DNA from: Sphingopyxis sp. H050
GTDB taxonomy: Bacteria; Pseudomonadota; Alphaproteobacteria; Sphingomonadales; Sphingomonadaceae
DNA length: 64,000 bases
Direction of reading: 5' to 3'
Assembly (NCBI RefSeq): GCF_001468265.1
Contig: NZ_LNRZ01000003.1
Span: 1 to 64,000, forward strand
A program made the position numbers and the translations under genes. Of the stretch, positions 1 through 8,809 are shown piece by piece (the first letter of the stretch is position 1; every line of letters starts with the position of its first letter). The notes beneath the pieces were generated by a model. It worked only from the letters and a program-made list of their open reading frames with translations. It did not search any database and had not been told where the DNA came from.

Positions 1-609
1 GAAGGCGAGGTTCGTGGTGATGATGACGCTGGTCCGCTCATAAAGCTTGCTGATGAGGTGGAACAGCAACTGCCCTCCCGAGCGGGCGAACGGCAGATAA
101 CCGAGCTCGTCGAGCACGATCAGGTCGAGCCGCGACAGCTGCGCCGCCAGGGTCCCGCCTTTGCCGATCCGGGTCTCCTCTTCGAGGCGTGTCACCAGAT
201 CGACGGTGTTGAAGTAGCGGGCGCGAGCGCCCCTTCGCACGACATTGGCGGTGATCGCGATGGCGAGGTGGGTCTTGCCTGTCCCCGTGCCGCCGACCAG
301 CACGATATTGCGGCGAGGCGGGAGGAAGGAGCCATCGTGAAGGGAGCGGATCATCTCCTCATTGATCGGTGTGCCCTCGAAGCTGAACCGCTCCAGGTCC
401 TTCACCACGGGCAGCCTCGCAGCCGTCATCCGATAGCGGATGGAAGCTGCATCCCGGTGGGTCGCCTCAGCACGGAGCAGGTCGGTCAGTATCTCCATGG
501 TGGTGCGCTTGCGCTGGAGGCCGGTGGTGACCGCCTCGTCGAACGCCGCCGCCATGCCCTTGAGTCCGAGGCCGCGCATCGTGTCGATCATATCATGCCG
601 CTGCATCAT
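1..609 (-). CDS. istB: IS21 helper ATPase IstB (C-terminus cut by window edge)
   Basis: This is the AAA+ helper that activates IstA and chooses target DNA in IS21 transposition. About 200 residues are visible: a helical N-terminal region, a Walker A motif GGTGTGKT near residue 106 and a Walker B motif LIVLDELGYLP near residue 163. The family is usually about 250 residues, so some 50 are missing at the window edge. The start is one of two adjacent ATG codons (609 or 606); a GAGG sequence a few bases upstream fits either. The reading frame overlaps the 3' end of istA by about 17 bases, which suggests translational coupling. Confidence 0.88.
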   Translation of the reverse strand, partial: MMQRHDMIDTMRGLGLKGMAAAFDEAVTTGLQRKRTTMEILTDLLRAEATHRDAASIRYRMTAARLPVVKDLERFSFEGTPINEEMIRSLHDGSFLPPRRNIVLVGGTGTGKTHLAIAITANVVRRGARARYFNTVDLVTRLEEETRIGKGGTLAAQLSRLDLIVLDELGYLPFARSGGQLLFHLISKLYERTSVIITTNLAF

Positions 610-2107
610 AGCCTCGCAGCAGATCATAGCGGGCACAGTCGGCGAGCGGAGGATGCTGCAGCATCCGGTCTTCCGAAGTGACGATGCTGTGGGGTGTCGC
701 CGGCTCGCGGCGCCGGGAGAGGATGTTGAGGATCAGCTCGTCGCTGGCCGTTCCGTTCGCCAACGCTTCGCGCACGGCAGCCTCTACCGGCTCCAGGCCA
801 TCGGTGAGCACCGCCGAGAGGACCCGCACGAACCTGCGATCGGCCTCGTCCCCGGTGCCGAGCCTTCGCCGTAATCGGTGCAGGGCGGGCGGCAGATCCC
901 AGTCCTGGAACGGTGCGCCGTTACGCAGCGCGCCGGGCTTGTGCGCGAGGACCGGCAGATAATGCCAGGGATCGTATATCGTGCGGTTCCGACCGAAGTG
1001 GCGCTCATGCTCCCCGACGATCGCATCGCCGCAGCGTATGACGATGCGATCGGCATAGGAGCGCACCTGAACGGTCCGGCGTGCGGCCGTCGACATGACC
1101 GAGTAGCGGTTGCGATCGAAGCTGATGAGGCAGGTGCCGGTGACGGCATGCTCGCTCTCATGGAAGCCGTCGAACGGTGCCAGGATCGGCTGCAGGGCCG
1201 GTCGCTCCATATCCAGCGCCTCGGCGACGGTAATATCCCCGCGTTCGGGATGGGCATGATGCTCGGCCCAGCGCCGGCACTCGGCCTCCAGCCACCCGTT
1301 GAGCTCGGCCAGGCTGGCGAACCGGAGTCGCGGCTGGAAGAAGCGGCCTCGGATCGTCTGGACCTGCTGCTCGACCTGGCCCTTCTCCCATCCCGCCGCC
1401 GGCGAGCAGGCGGTCGGCTCGACCATGTAATGATCGGTCATGATCAGGAAGCGGCGGTTGAACACACGCTCCTTGCCGGTGAACACGGCCGTCACCGCCG
1501 TCTTCATATTATCGTAGATACCGCGTCGCGGCACACCGCCGAAGAACGCGAACGCCCGGGCATGGGCATCGAACAGCATCTCCTGGCCCTCGCGCGGATA
1601 GGCCCGGACATAGGGTGCGCGCGAGTCGCAGAGACGCATATGCGCCACCTTCACCCGCATCGGCTTGCCGGCGATCTCCACATCCTCGTGGCTCCAGTCG
1701 AACTGGTAGGCCTCACCCGGCTGGAAGGTCATCGGGATGAACGCCGGTGCGCCTTCGCCAGCATCCTTCCGCCGCGCAGCACGCCAGCGCGCCGCATAGC
1801 GGCGCACCGCATCATAGGATCCATCGAACCCCTCGCGCACCAGCAGGTCATGGATACGCGTCATCCGTAGCCGATCGCGGCGGCCGCGACCCTCGTTCTC
1901 CTCAAGCAGCGCATCGAGACGATCCTGATAAGGACCGATCCGCGGCAGCGGCTGGACTTTGCGCTGATAGTTGAACGCCGCCTCCGGCGACCGGATCGCC
2001 TTGCGGACTACCTTCCGCGACAAACGAAGGTCGCGCGCGATCGCCTTGATCGCCTTCCCCGCTGCATGCTCACGCCGAATCCGAACCACTGTCTCCACGA
2101 TCAACAT
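593..2107 (-). CDS. istA: IS21-family transposase IstA
   Basis: This is the DDE-type transposase that cuts and joins the IS ends. The 504-residue length is normal for IstA. An N-terminal helix-turn-helix (about residues 5-40) binds the element ends. The catalytic core follows: Asp137 in YQFDWSHED, Asp199 in GIYDNMKT and Glu246 in GQVEQQV. A beta-barrel region makes up the C-terminal third. The frame is intact, so the element may still be active. It is followed directly by istB. The start is the first ATG after the terminal repeats. Confidence 0.93.
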   Translation of the reverse strand: MLIVETVVRIRREHAAGKAIKAIARDLRLSRKVVRKAIRSPEAAFNYQRKVQPLPRIGPYQDRLDALLEENEGRGRRDRLRMTRIHDLLVREGFDGSYDAVRRYAARWRAARRKDAGEGAPAFIPMTFQPGEAYQFDWSHEDVEIAGKPMRVKVAHMRLCDSRAPYVRAYPREGQEMLFDAHARAFAFFGGVPRRGIYDNMKTAVTAVFTGKERVFNRRFLIMTDHYMVEPTACSPAAGWEKGQVEQQVQTIRGRFFQPRLRFASLAELNGWLEAECRRWAEHHAHPERGDITVAEALDMERPALQPILAPFDGFHESEHAVTGTCLISFDRNRYSVMSTAARRTVQVRSYADRIVIRCGDAIVGEHERHFGRNRTIYDPWHYLPVLAHKPGALRNGAPFQDWDLPPALHRLRRRLGTGDEADRRFVRVLSAVLTDGLEPVEAAVREALANGTASDELILNILSRRREPATPHSIVTSEDRMLQHPPLADCARYDLLRGYDAAA

Positions 2108-2224
2108 CCCGTTCTCGCCAACTGATCAAAACCAGTCGGCCGACTAAATCCCCGGGATGAAGGGGTCCTTTTTGCACGCCGATCACCCCACGAAGGGGGT
2201 GCCTATTGCACGCTGATCCTCATC

Positions 2225-2878
2225 ATCTATCCTAGCCGCGGTGTGATGATCCTCGAAACGGCGGCTGGATGCTGGGTGGTGCCGCCCGAGCAAGCCTGCT
2301 GGCTCCCTTCCAATGAAAATCACCGCGTGCAAACTTCAGCTGGCTTCGAAATGCTCAGCGTTTACTGTCGCGGCAGCGTGCTCCGCCGGCTGCCCGAGGC
2401 TCCCGGTGTCGTTGCGGTGAGTGGCCTCCTGCGCGAGTGCATCTTTGCCCTCGAAAAGGCAGCGCCGCGCTCCCGGCGCGTCAGTTTGGCGATCTTGTTC
2501 TCCCAGGAAGTGTCCGTCGAAATCGCGCCATCCCTATTCGTCCCTCAACTGCGGTCCTCGCGTCTCAGAAAAATCGAGACCGCTCTCTCGCGGGAGCCGG
2601 GGAATGACAAACCATTGTCGGAGTGGGCGAGCGAATTGGGCGCGAGCAGCAGGACCCTGGCTCGCGCATTCGAGCGTGAAGCGAATATGACTTTTACAGA
2701 TTACAGAAAACAGGTGCGGCTTCGGGCTGCTCTGGTTCGCTTGGCCGAAGGTGAGCCCATCACCAATATCGCCCTGGATTTGTCATTTGGCTCGGCCAGC
2801 AATTTCATCCGTATGTTCCGTCAGGCGACCGGCGTCACCCCGGGGAAGTATTTCCAAGGTCAGCCCAAGCGGAGGTAG
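2225..2878 (+). pseudogene. AraC-family regulator, 5' end removed by the IS21 insertion
   Basis: The C-terminal half has two helix-turn-helix units (SEWASELGASSRTLARAF and ITNIALDLSFGSASNFIRMF) ending in VTPGKYF, the classic AraC DNA-binding domain. The N-terminal part reads IYPSRGVMILETAAGCWVVP, which is the middle of the cupin sensing domain of this subfamily. The family match begins exactly at the IS end, and the first strands of the cupin (roughly 40-50 residues) are missing. A GTG at 2243 could start translation of a 211-residue remnant. Without the full cupin it probably does not sense its ligand. The missing 5' part should lie beyond the other IS end. Confidence 0.75.
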
Positions 2879-3024
2879 ATGGTCGAACTTCGGCGCGCCG
2901 CTAGCTGCGGCTCCAACGGTGGCCGGAATGGGCGAATCTAAGTCATCGGAATCCTTGCCATCGTCACGCGCGGCTTGCGATCGGAGTTCAAGCCTCCCTC
3001 CAAAACCGCGTAACCCTGTCCCAG

Positions 3025-4362
3025 CTATGCTGCCTTGCGAATTGGTGCCTCCTGTCGCTCGAGGAACTCGGAGAGAGCCGCCTTCCGCGATGCGCGATCG
3101 AGCGAATAAGCACGCTGCTTGAAGATTCTTCCGTCGAGCAGGGCGGCAATGTAGCCGGCCAGTGTGTCGGCCGCCATAATCAACGCCGCGTCCAGGACAT
3201 GGATATATTTGCTCGTTACCGACCCCTTCGCATGACCCATAAGGGCGGCGATGGTGACCTCGGTGAAGCCCAGGTCATTACCGATGCTGGCGAAGCTGTG
3301 GCGCAGAACATGCGCAGTGACGCCTTCGAGGGGCGAGCCCAAGAATATCTCGTCCCAATGGTTTGGAAAGCCGCCAAATGCTGTGTCCTCCCCACGGGGT
3401 CCAGGAAACACATATGTGCCGTTGTCGTCGCCTTGGCGCTGCTCCAGAAACTCCACAACCGGCAAGCCGACGGGGCGAACCGACTTTCCCTCCTTGCTCT
3501 CGGAGAGGCGAAGGCAACTTCCGTCGATATCGACATCACACCATTTGAGATTGATAATCTCACCGCGTCGGCAACCCGTAAGTGCGATTTGCCGAATGAT
3601 ATCGATCGTCGGGCCGAACTTCTCGATTTGCGCAGCGGCCTTGAGCATGCGGCCAAGAATTCGATACTCGCCGTCGTTGAGACGCCGCGAACGGACATTG
3701 TCTTTGGGACGCTTGATGCCATGCGCGGGATTGCTGTCGATGACGCCGAGATCGACCGCATAGGTCAGTATTCCGCCAATCAACCCTAGCGTCCGAGCCG
3801 CCGTGCCTGGCCCGCCACGCACATTGGCGCGGCCGCGGAGCTTTTTGGTCTTGATGAAGGCTTTGGTCTTACCCGCCATGATATCGCGCATGGCTTTGGT
3901 GAGGATCGCCTTCGAGAGGTCCTTGACGCGGCGGGATCCGAGGAGCGGGATGACGTGCCGTTCGATCCGGCCCAGATCGATGTCGACGGTCGATTGCTTC
4001 TTGGGACGGCCCCCTTTGCCTAGAATGAGCCCGTCCTTGAGATCCTGCATGTAGAGCTCGCAGAGCTCCTTCATCGACATCGCTTTGTTGAGTTCGGCCC
4101 GTTCTTCGGCGGGGTCCTCGCCTTGAGCAACCCTGCCCAGTTGGGACTTGGCCTCCCGCCTGGCAGTTTCCGGAGTCCAGACTCCGTGGATGCCGATCGT
4201 GTAACGACGCGAGCGGCCTCCGGCGCGATACTGAATGAGATAGCTGCGCTTTCCGGTGGGGAATATCCGCAGCCCGAAGCCAAGGAGTTCATCGTCCCAG
4301 AGGACATAGTCCTTCGTCTCTGCTACAGCTGCATCGACAACGCGCTTGGTCAGTTTGACCAT
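3025..4362 (-). CDS. Tyrosine-recombinase integrase (tRNA-targeting, P4-like)
   Basis: This is a site-specific recombinase of 445 residues. The N-terminal DUF4102-type arm-binding domain (about residues 1-90) includes LWDDELLGFGLRIFPTGKRS. A SAM-like core-binding domain follows. The catalytic domain has Arg265 (TGCRRGE), His351-x-x-Arg354 (HVLRH), His377 (LMGHAKG) and the nucleophile Tyr386 (SKYIHV), so every key residue is present and it looks functional. The start at 4362 is preferred over an upstream in-frame start because the family begins MVKLTK and GGGAG lies upstream. The gene points away from the tRNA fragment 180 bases to its right, which is the likely attachment site. Confidence 0.93.
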   Translation of the reverse strand: MVKLTKRVVDAAVAETKDYVLWDDELLGFGLRIFPTGKRSYLIQYRAGGRSRRYTIGIHGVWTPETARREAKSQLGRVAQGEDPAEERAELNKAMSMKELCELYMQDLKDGLILGKGGRPKKQSTVDIDLGRIERHVIPLLGSRRVKDLSKAILTKAMRDIMAGKTKAFIKTKKLRGRANVRGGPGTAARTLGLIGGILTYAVDLGVIDSNPAHGIKRPKDNVRSRRLNDGEYRILGRMLKAAAQIEKFGPTIDIIRQIALTGCRRGEIINLKWCDVDIDGSCLRLSESKEGKSVRPVGLPVVEFLEQRQGDDNGTYVFPGPRGEDTAFGGFPNHWDEIFLGSPLEGVTAHVLRHSFASIGNDLGFTEVTIAALMGHAKGSVTSKYIHVLDAALIMAADTLAGYIAALLDGRIFKQRAYSLDRASRKAALSEFLERQEAPIRKAA

Positions 4363-4542
4363 CGAGCCTACTCCCGTTTGGCCCGGTTTTCGCGTAAGCA
4401 CCACGTAAGCACGCGGAAGGAAATCAGGGCGAATTCAAGGTTACGGCAGCGCAGATCGACAAATCAAGAATAGCGTTTGATTATAGTGACTTAGGTTAGA
4501 AAAACTTGCTCTGGCGTAGGCTGGCGCAAACATGCTAGTACC

Positions 4543-4589
4543 CCCTCCGAAGGCGAAGGTCACAGGTTCGAATCCTGTCGGGTGCGCCA
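4543..4589 (+). other. 3' fragment of tRNA-Arg(CCG): integrase attachment site
   Basis: The sequence holds the 3' side of a tRNA: an anticodon loop CTCCGAA with anticodon CCG, a variable loop, a T-arm (ACAGG, loop TTCGAAT, CCTGT) and an acceptor strand CGGGTGC followed by GCCA, in which CCA is encoded. No D-arm or 5' acceptor strand lies upstream, so this is not a working tRNA. A 3' half starting near the anticodon is the classic footprint of tyrosine-integrase insertion. It marks the right boundary of the island. Confidence 0.85.
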
Positions 4590-5144
4590 TTTCATGGCGA
4601 TTTGAACGTCTTTGCGGATGCTGCATGCCGCGACCGATGCGAGCGGTCCTCGATCAGCTTTATCATGACCGCCGGGCAGGTCAGCGATTGCACGGGCGCG
4701 TGCGCTTTGCTCGACGGTCCGCCCAAGGCGCAAGGGATGATGGCCGACGAGGCTATGGCGCCGACTGGTTCCATGCTGGGTCGTCTGAAGGCGGTGACGT
4801 GATGAACGATGCGGGGCATCGTCCATAGGAACCCGCGCGACGCGCTACGATCGGCGCCCGAAGGCCTTCTTCGCCGCGGTGGCGCTCGCCGCGACGGTTA
4901 TCTTCCGATCGATGCGTCCCTACACAATTGGTTCCACATATTGCGAGTCATTTGCATTGCGGAGTGGGTGCTGATCGGGATTCCGCGGTCAGGGCTTTCA
5001 TTGGGACGGCTCTGGAAGACAGATCGTAGACCGACCGCAGAGACGTCGCGAAGAGCGCGAATAGGCAGACTCATGGCATTTCTCGCCTCGGCAACAATCG
5101 GTTTTCCCTTTCATCTTGCGTGACCGCCGTGCGACGAATAAGGC
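4590..5144. other. Stretch with no supportable gene
   Basis: This 555-base interval right of the attachment site has only short open frames with no recognisable protein features. One perfect inverted repeat is visible at 4806-4822 (ACGATGC, GGG, GCATCGT), without a T-tract. It may be decayed DNA next to the insertion boundary plus the leader of the iron-uptake operon. I assign no gene here. Confidence 0.5.
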
Positions 5145-5163
5145 GCTAATGATAATTCTTCGC
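5145..5163 (+). promoter_or_regulatory. Candidate Fur box
   Basis: The 19-mer GCTAATGATAATTCTTCGC matches 14 of 19 positions of the Fur consensus GATAATGATAATCATTATC, including the central AATGATAAT. It lies 22 bases before the PepSY-protein start codon and upstream of a TonB-dependent receptor, which is where iron repression would act. Alphaproteobacterial Fur or Mur proteins can prefer diverged sites, so this stays a candidate. Confidence 0.6.
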
Positions 5164-5185
5164 AATATAGGCCGTGCACGCAGTC

Positions 5186-6352
5186 ATGACACGATCGACC
5201 ATCCGCACATGGTTCCTGATCCACAAATGGACGAGCATCATGTGCACGGCCTTTTTGCTGATGCTGTGCGTCACGGGCTTGCCGCTGATCTTCCATGACG
5301 AGATCGACCTGCTCACCGAGGGGCGCTCGTCCTTCGGCATGCCCGGGGTCGGCTCGTCGGGTGAAGCGCCTGGACTGAGGCCGCTCGACGAGATGCTCGC
5401 AAGGGCGCTCGCGGCGCGGCCGGGCGAGGTTCCGGTGTTCATGGCCTTCGACAACGACCAGCCATCGATGACCATCACCACCGCGCCGCGCCCCGACTCG
5501 CCGGCCGAGGACATGACGATCCAGCTTTTCGACCGTTCGACGGGCGCCCGGACCGGCGCGGTCGACGAAGATGGTGTGATGCATGTCCTGCTCCAACTCC
5601 ACACCGACATGTTCCTCGGCCTGCCGGGAATGCTCTTCCTCGGCTTGATGGGCCTGCTTTTCGTGATCGCGATCGTCTCGGGTGTGGTGCTTTACGCGCC
5701 CTTCATGCGAAAGCTCGACTTCGGGACGCTGCGCACCTCGCGCAGCCGGCGCGTCAAATGGCTCGACTATCATAATCTGCTGGGCGTCGTCGCGCTGGCG
5801 TGGATGACCGTGGTCGGCGCGACCGGGGTGATCAACGCGCTCGCGACGCCGATCTTTCAATATTGGCAGCGAACCGAACTCGCCGAGATGACGAACGCCT
5901 ATGCCGGCAAAGGCGCGGTGACGCCCGACCGATACGGCTCGATCGACAAGGCGATGGCGGCCGCGCGCAAGGCGATTCCCGGCAACAATCCGCAGTTCAT
6001 CGCCTTTCCCGGCGGCGCGTTCAGCAGCAAGCATCACTATGCCGTCTTCTTTCAAGGCGACACGCCGCTCACCGAGCGGCTATTGACCTCCGCGCTGATC
6101 GATGCCGAGACGGGCGCATTCACCGACGCGCGCCCGATGCCCTGGTATACGAAAGCGCTCGCGCTCTCGCAGCCGCTGCACTTCGGCGACTATGGCGGGC
6201 TGCCGCTCAAAATCCTGTGGGCGATCCTGACCCTCTTCACGATCATCATTCTCGGCTCCGGCCTCTATCTCTGGTTGGGCAAGCGCCGATCGGGGACCGA
6301 CGCGCTCGTCCGCGAGGTCGAAAGCGGCGGCGATGTGGTGCCTGCGGAATGA
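5186..6352 (+). CDS. PepSY-domain transmembrane protein, iron-uptake type
   Basis: The protein has about 388 residues. A first membrane helix, WFLIHKWTSIMCTAFLLMLC, is followed by a periplasmic PepSY domain, a central pair of helices (FLGLPGMLFLGLMGLLFVIAI and a second near VVALAWMTVVGATG) and a C-terminal helix (LTLFTIIILGSGLYLWL). This is the PepSY_TM family, often encoded beside siderophore receptors and thought to act as an inner-membrane ferric-siderophore reductase or uptake helper. That role is inferred from context. The start at ATG 5186 matches family N-termini; a GTG at 5174 in frame is an alternative. It sits under a candidate Fur box and overlaps the next gene by four bases. Confidence 0.85.
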   Translation: MTRSTIRTWFLIHKWTSIMCTAFLLMLCVTGLPLIFHDEIDLLTEGRSSFGMPGVGSSGEAPGLRPLDEMLARALAARPGEVPVFMAFDNDQPSMTITTAPRPDSPAEDMTIQLFDRSTGARTGAVDEDGVMHVLLQLHTDMFLGLPGMLFLGLMGLLFVIAIVSGVVLYAPFMRKLDFGTLRTSRSRRVKWLDYHNLLGVVALAWMTVVGATGVINALATPIFQYWQRTELAEMTNAYAGKGAVTPDRYGSIDKAMAAARKAIPGNNPQFIAFPGGAFSSKHHYAVFFQGDTPLTERLLTSALIDAETGAFTDARPMPWYTKALALSQPLHFGDYGGLPLKILWAILTLFTIIILGSGLYLWLGKRRSGTDALVREVESGGDVVPAE

Positions 6353-6525
6353 AGAAACAAAGCCTTCGCGCGATCTTCGCGATGCCTCTGCTGCTCGCAC
6401 TGGTCAGCATCGTCGGCCTCGTCGTCGCGCTCACCGGCGACGGTCTTCGCGACGCGGTCGCCTGGGCCGCGCTTGCCATGCCCGTTCTCGCCATCGGCTG
6501 GGCCATGCGCGCCCGCCGCACCTGA
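6349..6525 (+). CDS. Small two-helix membrane protein
   Basis: This 58-residue protein has a basic N-terminus (MKKQSLRAIF), a first hydrophobic helix (MPLLLALVSIVGLVVAL) and a second (AVAWAALAMPVLAIGWAM), ending in RARRT. It starts in an ATGA overlap with the stop of the PepSY gene, which points to translational coupling. Short two-helix proteins often follow PepSY proteins in sphingomonad iron operons and may be accessory subunits. The function is unknown. Confidence 0.75.
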   Translation: MKKQSLRAIFAMPLLLALVSIVGLVVALTGDGLRDAVAWAALAMPVLAIGWAMRARRT

Positions 6526-6565
6526 CATCCATTGCGCGATCGATCGCGTCAGAAGGGGAATAAAA

Positions 6566-8743
6566 GTGACCAAGTCCAGCACCCGCGTCGCGATCGGACT
6601 CGCCGCCGGCGCATCGATACTCGCGATCGTCGCCCCCGCGGCGGCGCAGCAAGGCGGCGCCGACGATATCGTCGTGACCGCGCAGCGCAACAACCAGACC
6701 AAGGTGACGGCAGGCGGCAATGCCGGCGTGTTCGGCGCCAAGGCGGCCGAGGATATCCCGTTCAACATCCGCAGCTATAACGAGGCGCTGATTCTGAACC
6801 AGCAACCCGACTCGCTTGGCGAAGTGCTGGAAAATGATCCGACGATCCGCACCGCGCTCGGCTTCGGCATCGCGGGCGAGGTCTTCGTCATCCGCGGCTT
6901 CGACCTGTCGTCGGACGATGTCGGTTTCGACGGCCTGTACGGCATCACCCCGCGCCAGATCGTCGCGCCCGAACTCGCCTCGTCGGTCCAGGTGATCAAC
7001 GGAGCGAGCGCTTTCCTGAACGGCGCTGCGCCGGGCGGCAGCGGCATCGGCGGCAGCGTCAACATCCTCCCCAAAAAGGCCGAGCGCGACGTCATCCGCG
7101 CGACCCTCGGCTACACGTCGGCGTCGCATCTGTCGGCAGCGGTCGATGTCGCGCGCCGCTTCGGCGCAGACGACGCGTGGGGCCTGCGCCTCAACGCTTC
7201 GGCGCGCCGCGGCGACATCGCGATCGACGATGAATTCCACTCGAGCTACGTCCTTGGCGCGACGCTCGATTACACCAGCGGTCCGCTCCGCGCTGCACTC
7301 AGCCTCAACTATCAGCGGCTGAACCAGACGAACTGGCGCGGCCAGGTCGGGGTCGGCGCGCTCATCCCGCGGGCGCCGGACGCCGACACCAACTATTCGC
7401 AGCCGTGGAGCCAGATCCTGACCAAGGACTATTTCGGCACCTTCAGCGTCGAGTATGATCTGTCCGACGCCGCGATGCTCTATGCCAAGGTCGGCGCGCG
7501 CGACGGGCGCGAGGATCAGACCACCGCCAGCATCACCGTCGCCAATGCGGTGACCGGCGCTGCGATCGGGGCCGGCTCCTATGTGCCGCGCGAGGACAAT
7601 AATGAATCGGCGACTGCGGGCATCCGCATCAAGCTCGAAGGCGGCGGCGTCAGCCACGAGATCAACGCCGGCGTGGCAGTGAACTGGCAGCTCAACCGCA
7701 ACGCCTATGATTTCGATTTCGTCGGCTATGCGACCAACCTTTACGACCCCGTCGTCGCGCCGCGCCCCGCGCCGAACCAGTTCGTCGGCGGCGACCTCGA
7801 CGATGTCTTCCCGATCAGCCGCAGCCGCCTGTCGAGCGTCTTCGTGTCGAACACGCTCGGCTTCTGGGACGACCGCATCCTGATCACCGGCGGCCTGCGC
7901 CTGCAGGAGATCAAAACGACCTCTTACTCCTACGCCGATGGCGCGCGCACCGGCGGTTACAAGGAATCGGCAGTGACCCCGGTGATCGGCCTCGTCGTCA
8001 AGCCGGTCGAGGGCGTGTCGCTGTACGCCAACCGCATCGAGGGCCTGATCGCAGGCGCGACCGCGCCGGCCGGCTACGACGACGACAATAATCCGCTGAC
8101 CGAGCCGCTCGTTGTGGTCAACGGCGGTGCGGCGCTGCCGCCGGTCAAGTCGAAGCAGTATGAAGTCGGCGGCAAGCTCAATTTCGGCCGCTTCAACGCC
8201 GGCGTCGCGCTGTTCCGCATCGACAAGCCCAATAGCTTCGTTGACCCGGTGACGATCGTCTTCGGCAATTACGGCACCCAGCGGAACAAGGGCGTCGAGA
8301 TCACGCTCGACGGCGAGCCGGTCGACGGCCTCCGGATCATCTCGGGCCTCACCATCCTCGACGCCAAGCTTCGCCGCACGGAAGCGGGGCTCAATGAAGG
8401 CAATGATGTCGTAGGCGTTCCCGAATTGCTCGCCAACGCCAATATCGAATGGGACCTGCCTTTCCTGCCGGCGCTGACGCTGACCGGCCGCGTCGTCTAC
8501 ACCGGCCAGCAGGCCGCGAACGCGACCAACACGCTCGAGCTGAGCAGCTGGACGCGCTTCGACCTCGGCGCGCGCTATGTCGCGCAGGTCGGCCAGACCC
8601 CGCTGACGCTGCGCTTCTACGTCGATAATGTCGCCGACAAGCGCTATTGGGCGACGGCCTATAATGCGTTCAGCGCTTTCGGCACCCGGCTGCTCCAGGG
8701 CGGCCCGCGCACCTTCAAGGCATCGGCTTCGATCGAATTCTGA
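6566..8743 (+). CDS. TonB-dependent outer-membrane siderophore receptor
   Basis: This is a 725-residue outer-membrane receptor for active uptake of an iron chelate, powered by TonB. It has a signal peptide (about residues 1-27, ending APAAAQ), a TonB-box-like DDIVVTAQR near the N-terminus, a plug domain with FVIRGFDLSSDDVGFDGLYG and GGSVNILPKKAERD, and a beta-barrel ending in Phe (ASASIEF), as BAM substrates do. The GTG start at 6566 is chosen because AGAAGGGG precedes it and it gives a clean signal peptide. It is third in the PepSY operon. The exact ligand cannot be read from sequence; the plug resembles hydroxamate-type siderophore receptors. Confidence 0.92.
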   Translation: MTKSSTRVAIGLAAGASILAIVAPAAAQQGGADDIVVTAQRNNQTKVTAGGNAGVFGAKAAEDIPFNIRSYNEALILNQQPDSLGEVLENDPTIRTALGFGIAGEVFVIRGFDLSSDDVGFDGLYGITPRQIVAPELASSVQVINGASAFLNGAAPGGSGIGGSVNILPKKAERDVIRATLGYTSASHLSAAVDVARRFGADDAWGLRLNASARRGDIAIDDEFHSSYVLGATLDYTSGPLRAALSLNYQRLNQTNWRGQVGVGALIPRAPDADTNYSQPWSQILTKDYFGTFSVEYDLSDAAMLYAKVGARDGREDQTTASITVANAVTGAAIGAGSYVPREDNNESATAGIRIKLEGGGVSHEINAGVAVNWQLNRNAYDFDFVGYATNLYDPVVAPRPAPNQFVGGDLDDVFPISRSRLSSVFVSNTLGFWDDRILITGGLRLQEIKTTSYSYADGARTGGYKESAVTPVIGLVVKPVEGVSLYANRIEGLIAGATAPAGYDDDNNPLTEPLVVVNGGAALPPVKSKQYEVGGKLNFGRFNAGVALFRIDKPNSFVDPVTIVFGNYGTQRNKGVEITLDGEPVDGLRIISGLTILDAKLRRTEAGLNEGNDVVGVPELLANANIEWDLPFLPALTLTGRVVYTGQQAANATNTLELSSWTRFDLGARYVAQVGQTPLTLRFYVDNVADKRYWATAYNAFSAFGTRLLQGGPRTFKASASIEF

Positions 8744-8809
8744 AGAACCGAAAGCGCCCGGCGGGCCGGTCGCCCGTCGCGCCGCGTGCTGACATTCGAG
8801 AGAGGGACG

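Larger units (their letters stand above)
1..2222 (-). mobile_element. IS21-family insertion sequence (one end in window)
   Basis: A transposase gene and an ATPase helper gene overlap in the istA-istB order that defines the IS21 family. Upstream of istA lie two related repeats: TTGCACGCCGATCA near 2172-2185 and TTGCACGCTGATC near 2206-2218. Multiple subterminal repeats are typical of IS21 ends. The outer tip is placed at about 2222 because the interrupted AraC reading frame resumes there. The other end lies before base 1. Confidence 0.8.
1..4589. mobile_element. Right end of an integrated genomic island
   Basis: The segment holds an IS21-type element, a broken regulator gene and a tyrosine integrase. 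It ends at a 47-base copy of the 3' half of tRNA-Arg(CCG). Integrases of this class insert at tRNA 3' ends and leave an intact tRNA on one side and a 3' duplicate on the other. The fragment reads 5' to 3' on the plus strand, so the island should lie to its left, with the intact tRNA outside the window. The left boundary is not visible. Confidence 0.7.

Noticed and set aside
4441..4626. Minus-strand open frame of 61 codons containing AHPTGFEPVT
   Set aside because: It is the antisense translation of the tRNA-Arg fragment. This peptide is a well-known false annotation across tRNA 3' ends.
4602..5123. Two short plus-strand open frames (about 66 and 104 codons) right of the attachment site
   Set aside because: They have no recognisable domain, hydrophobic pattern or good ribosome site. 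They may be decayed sequence but cannot be supported as genes.
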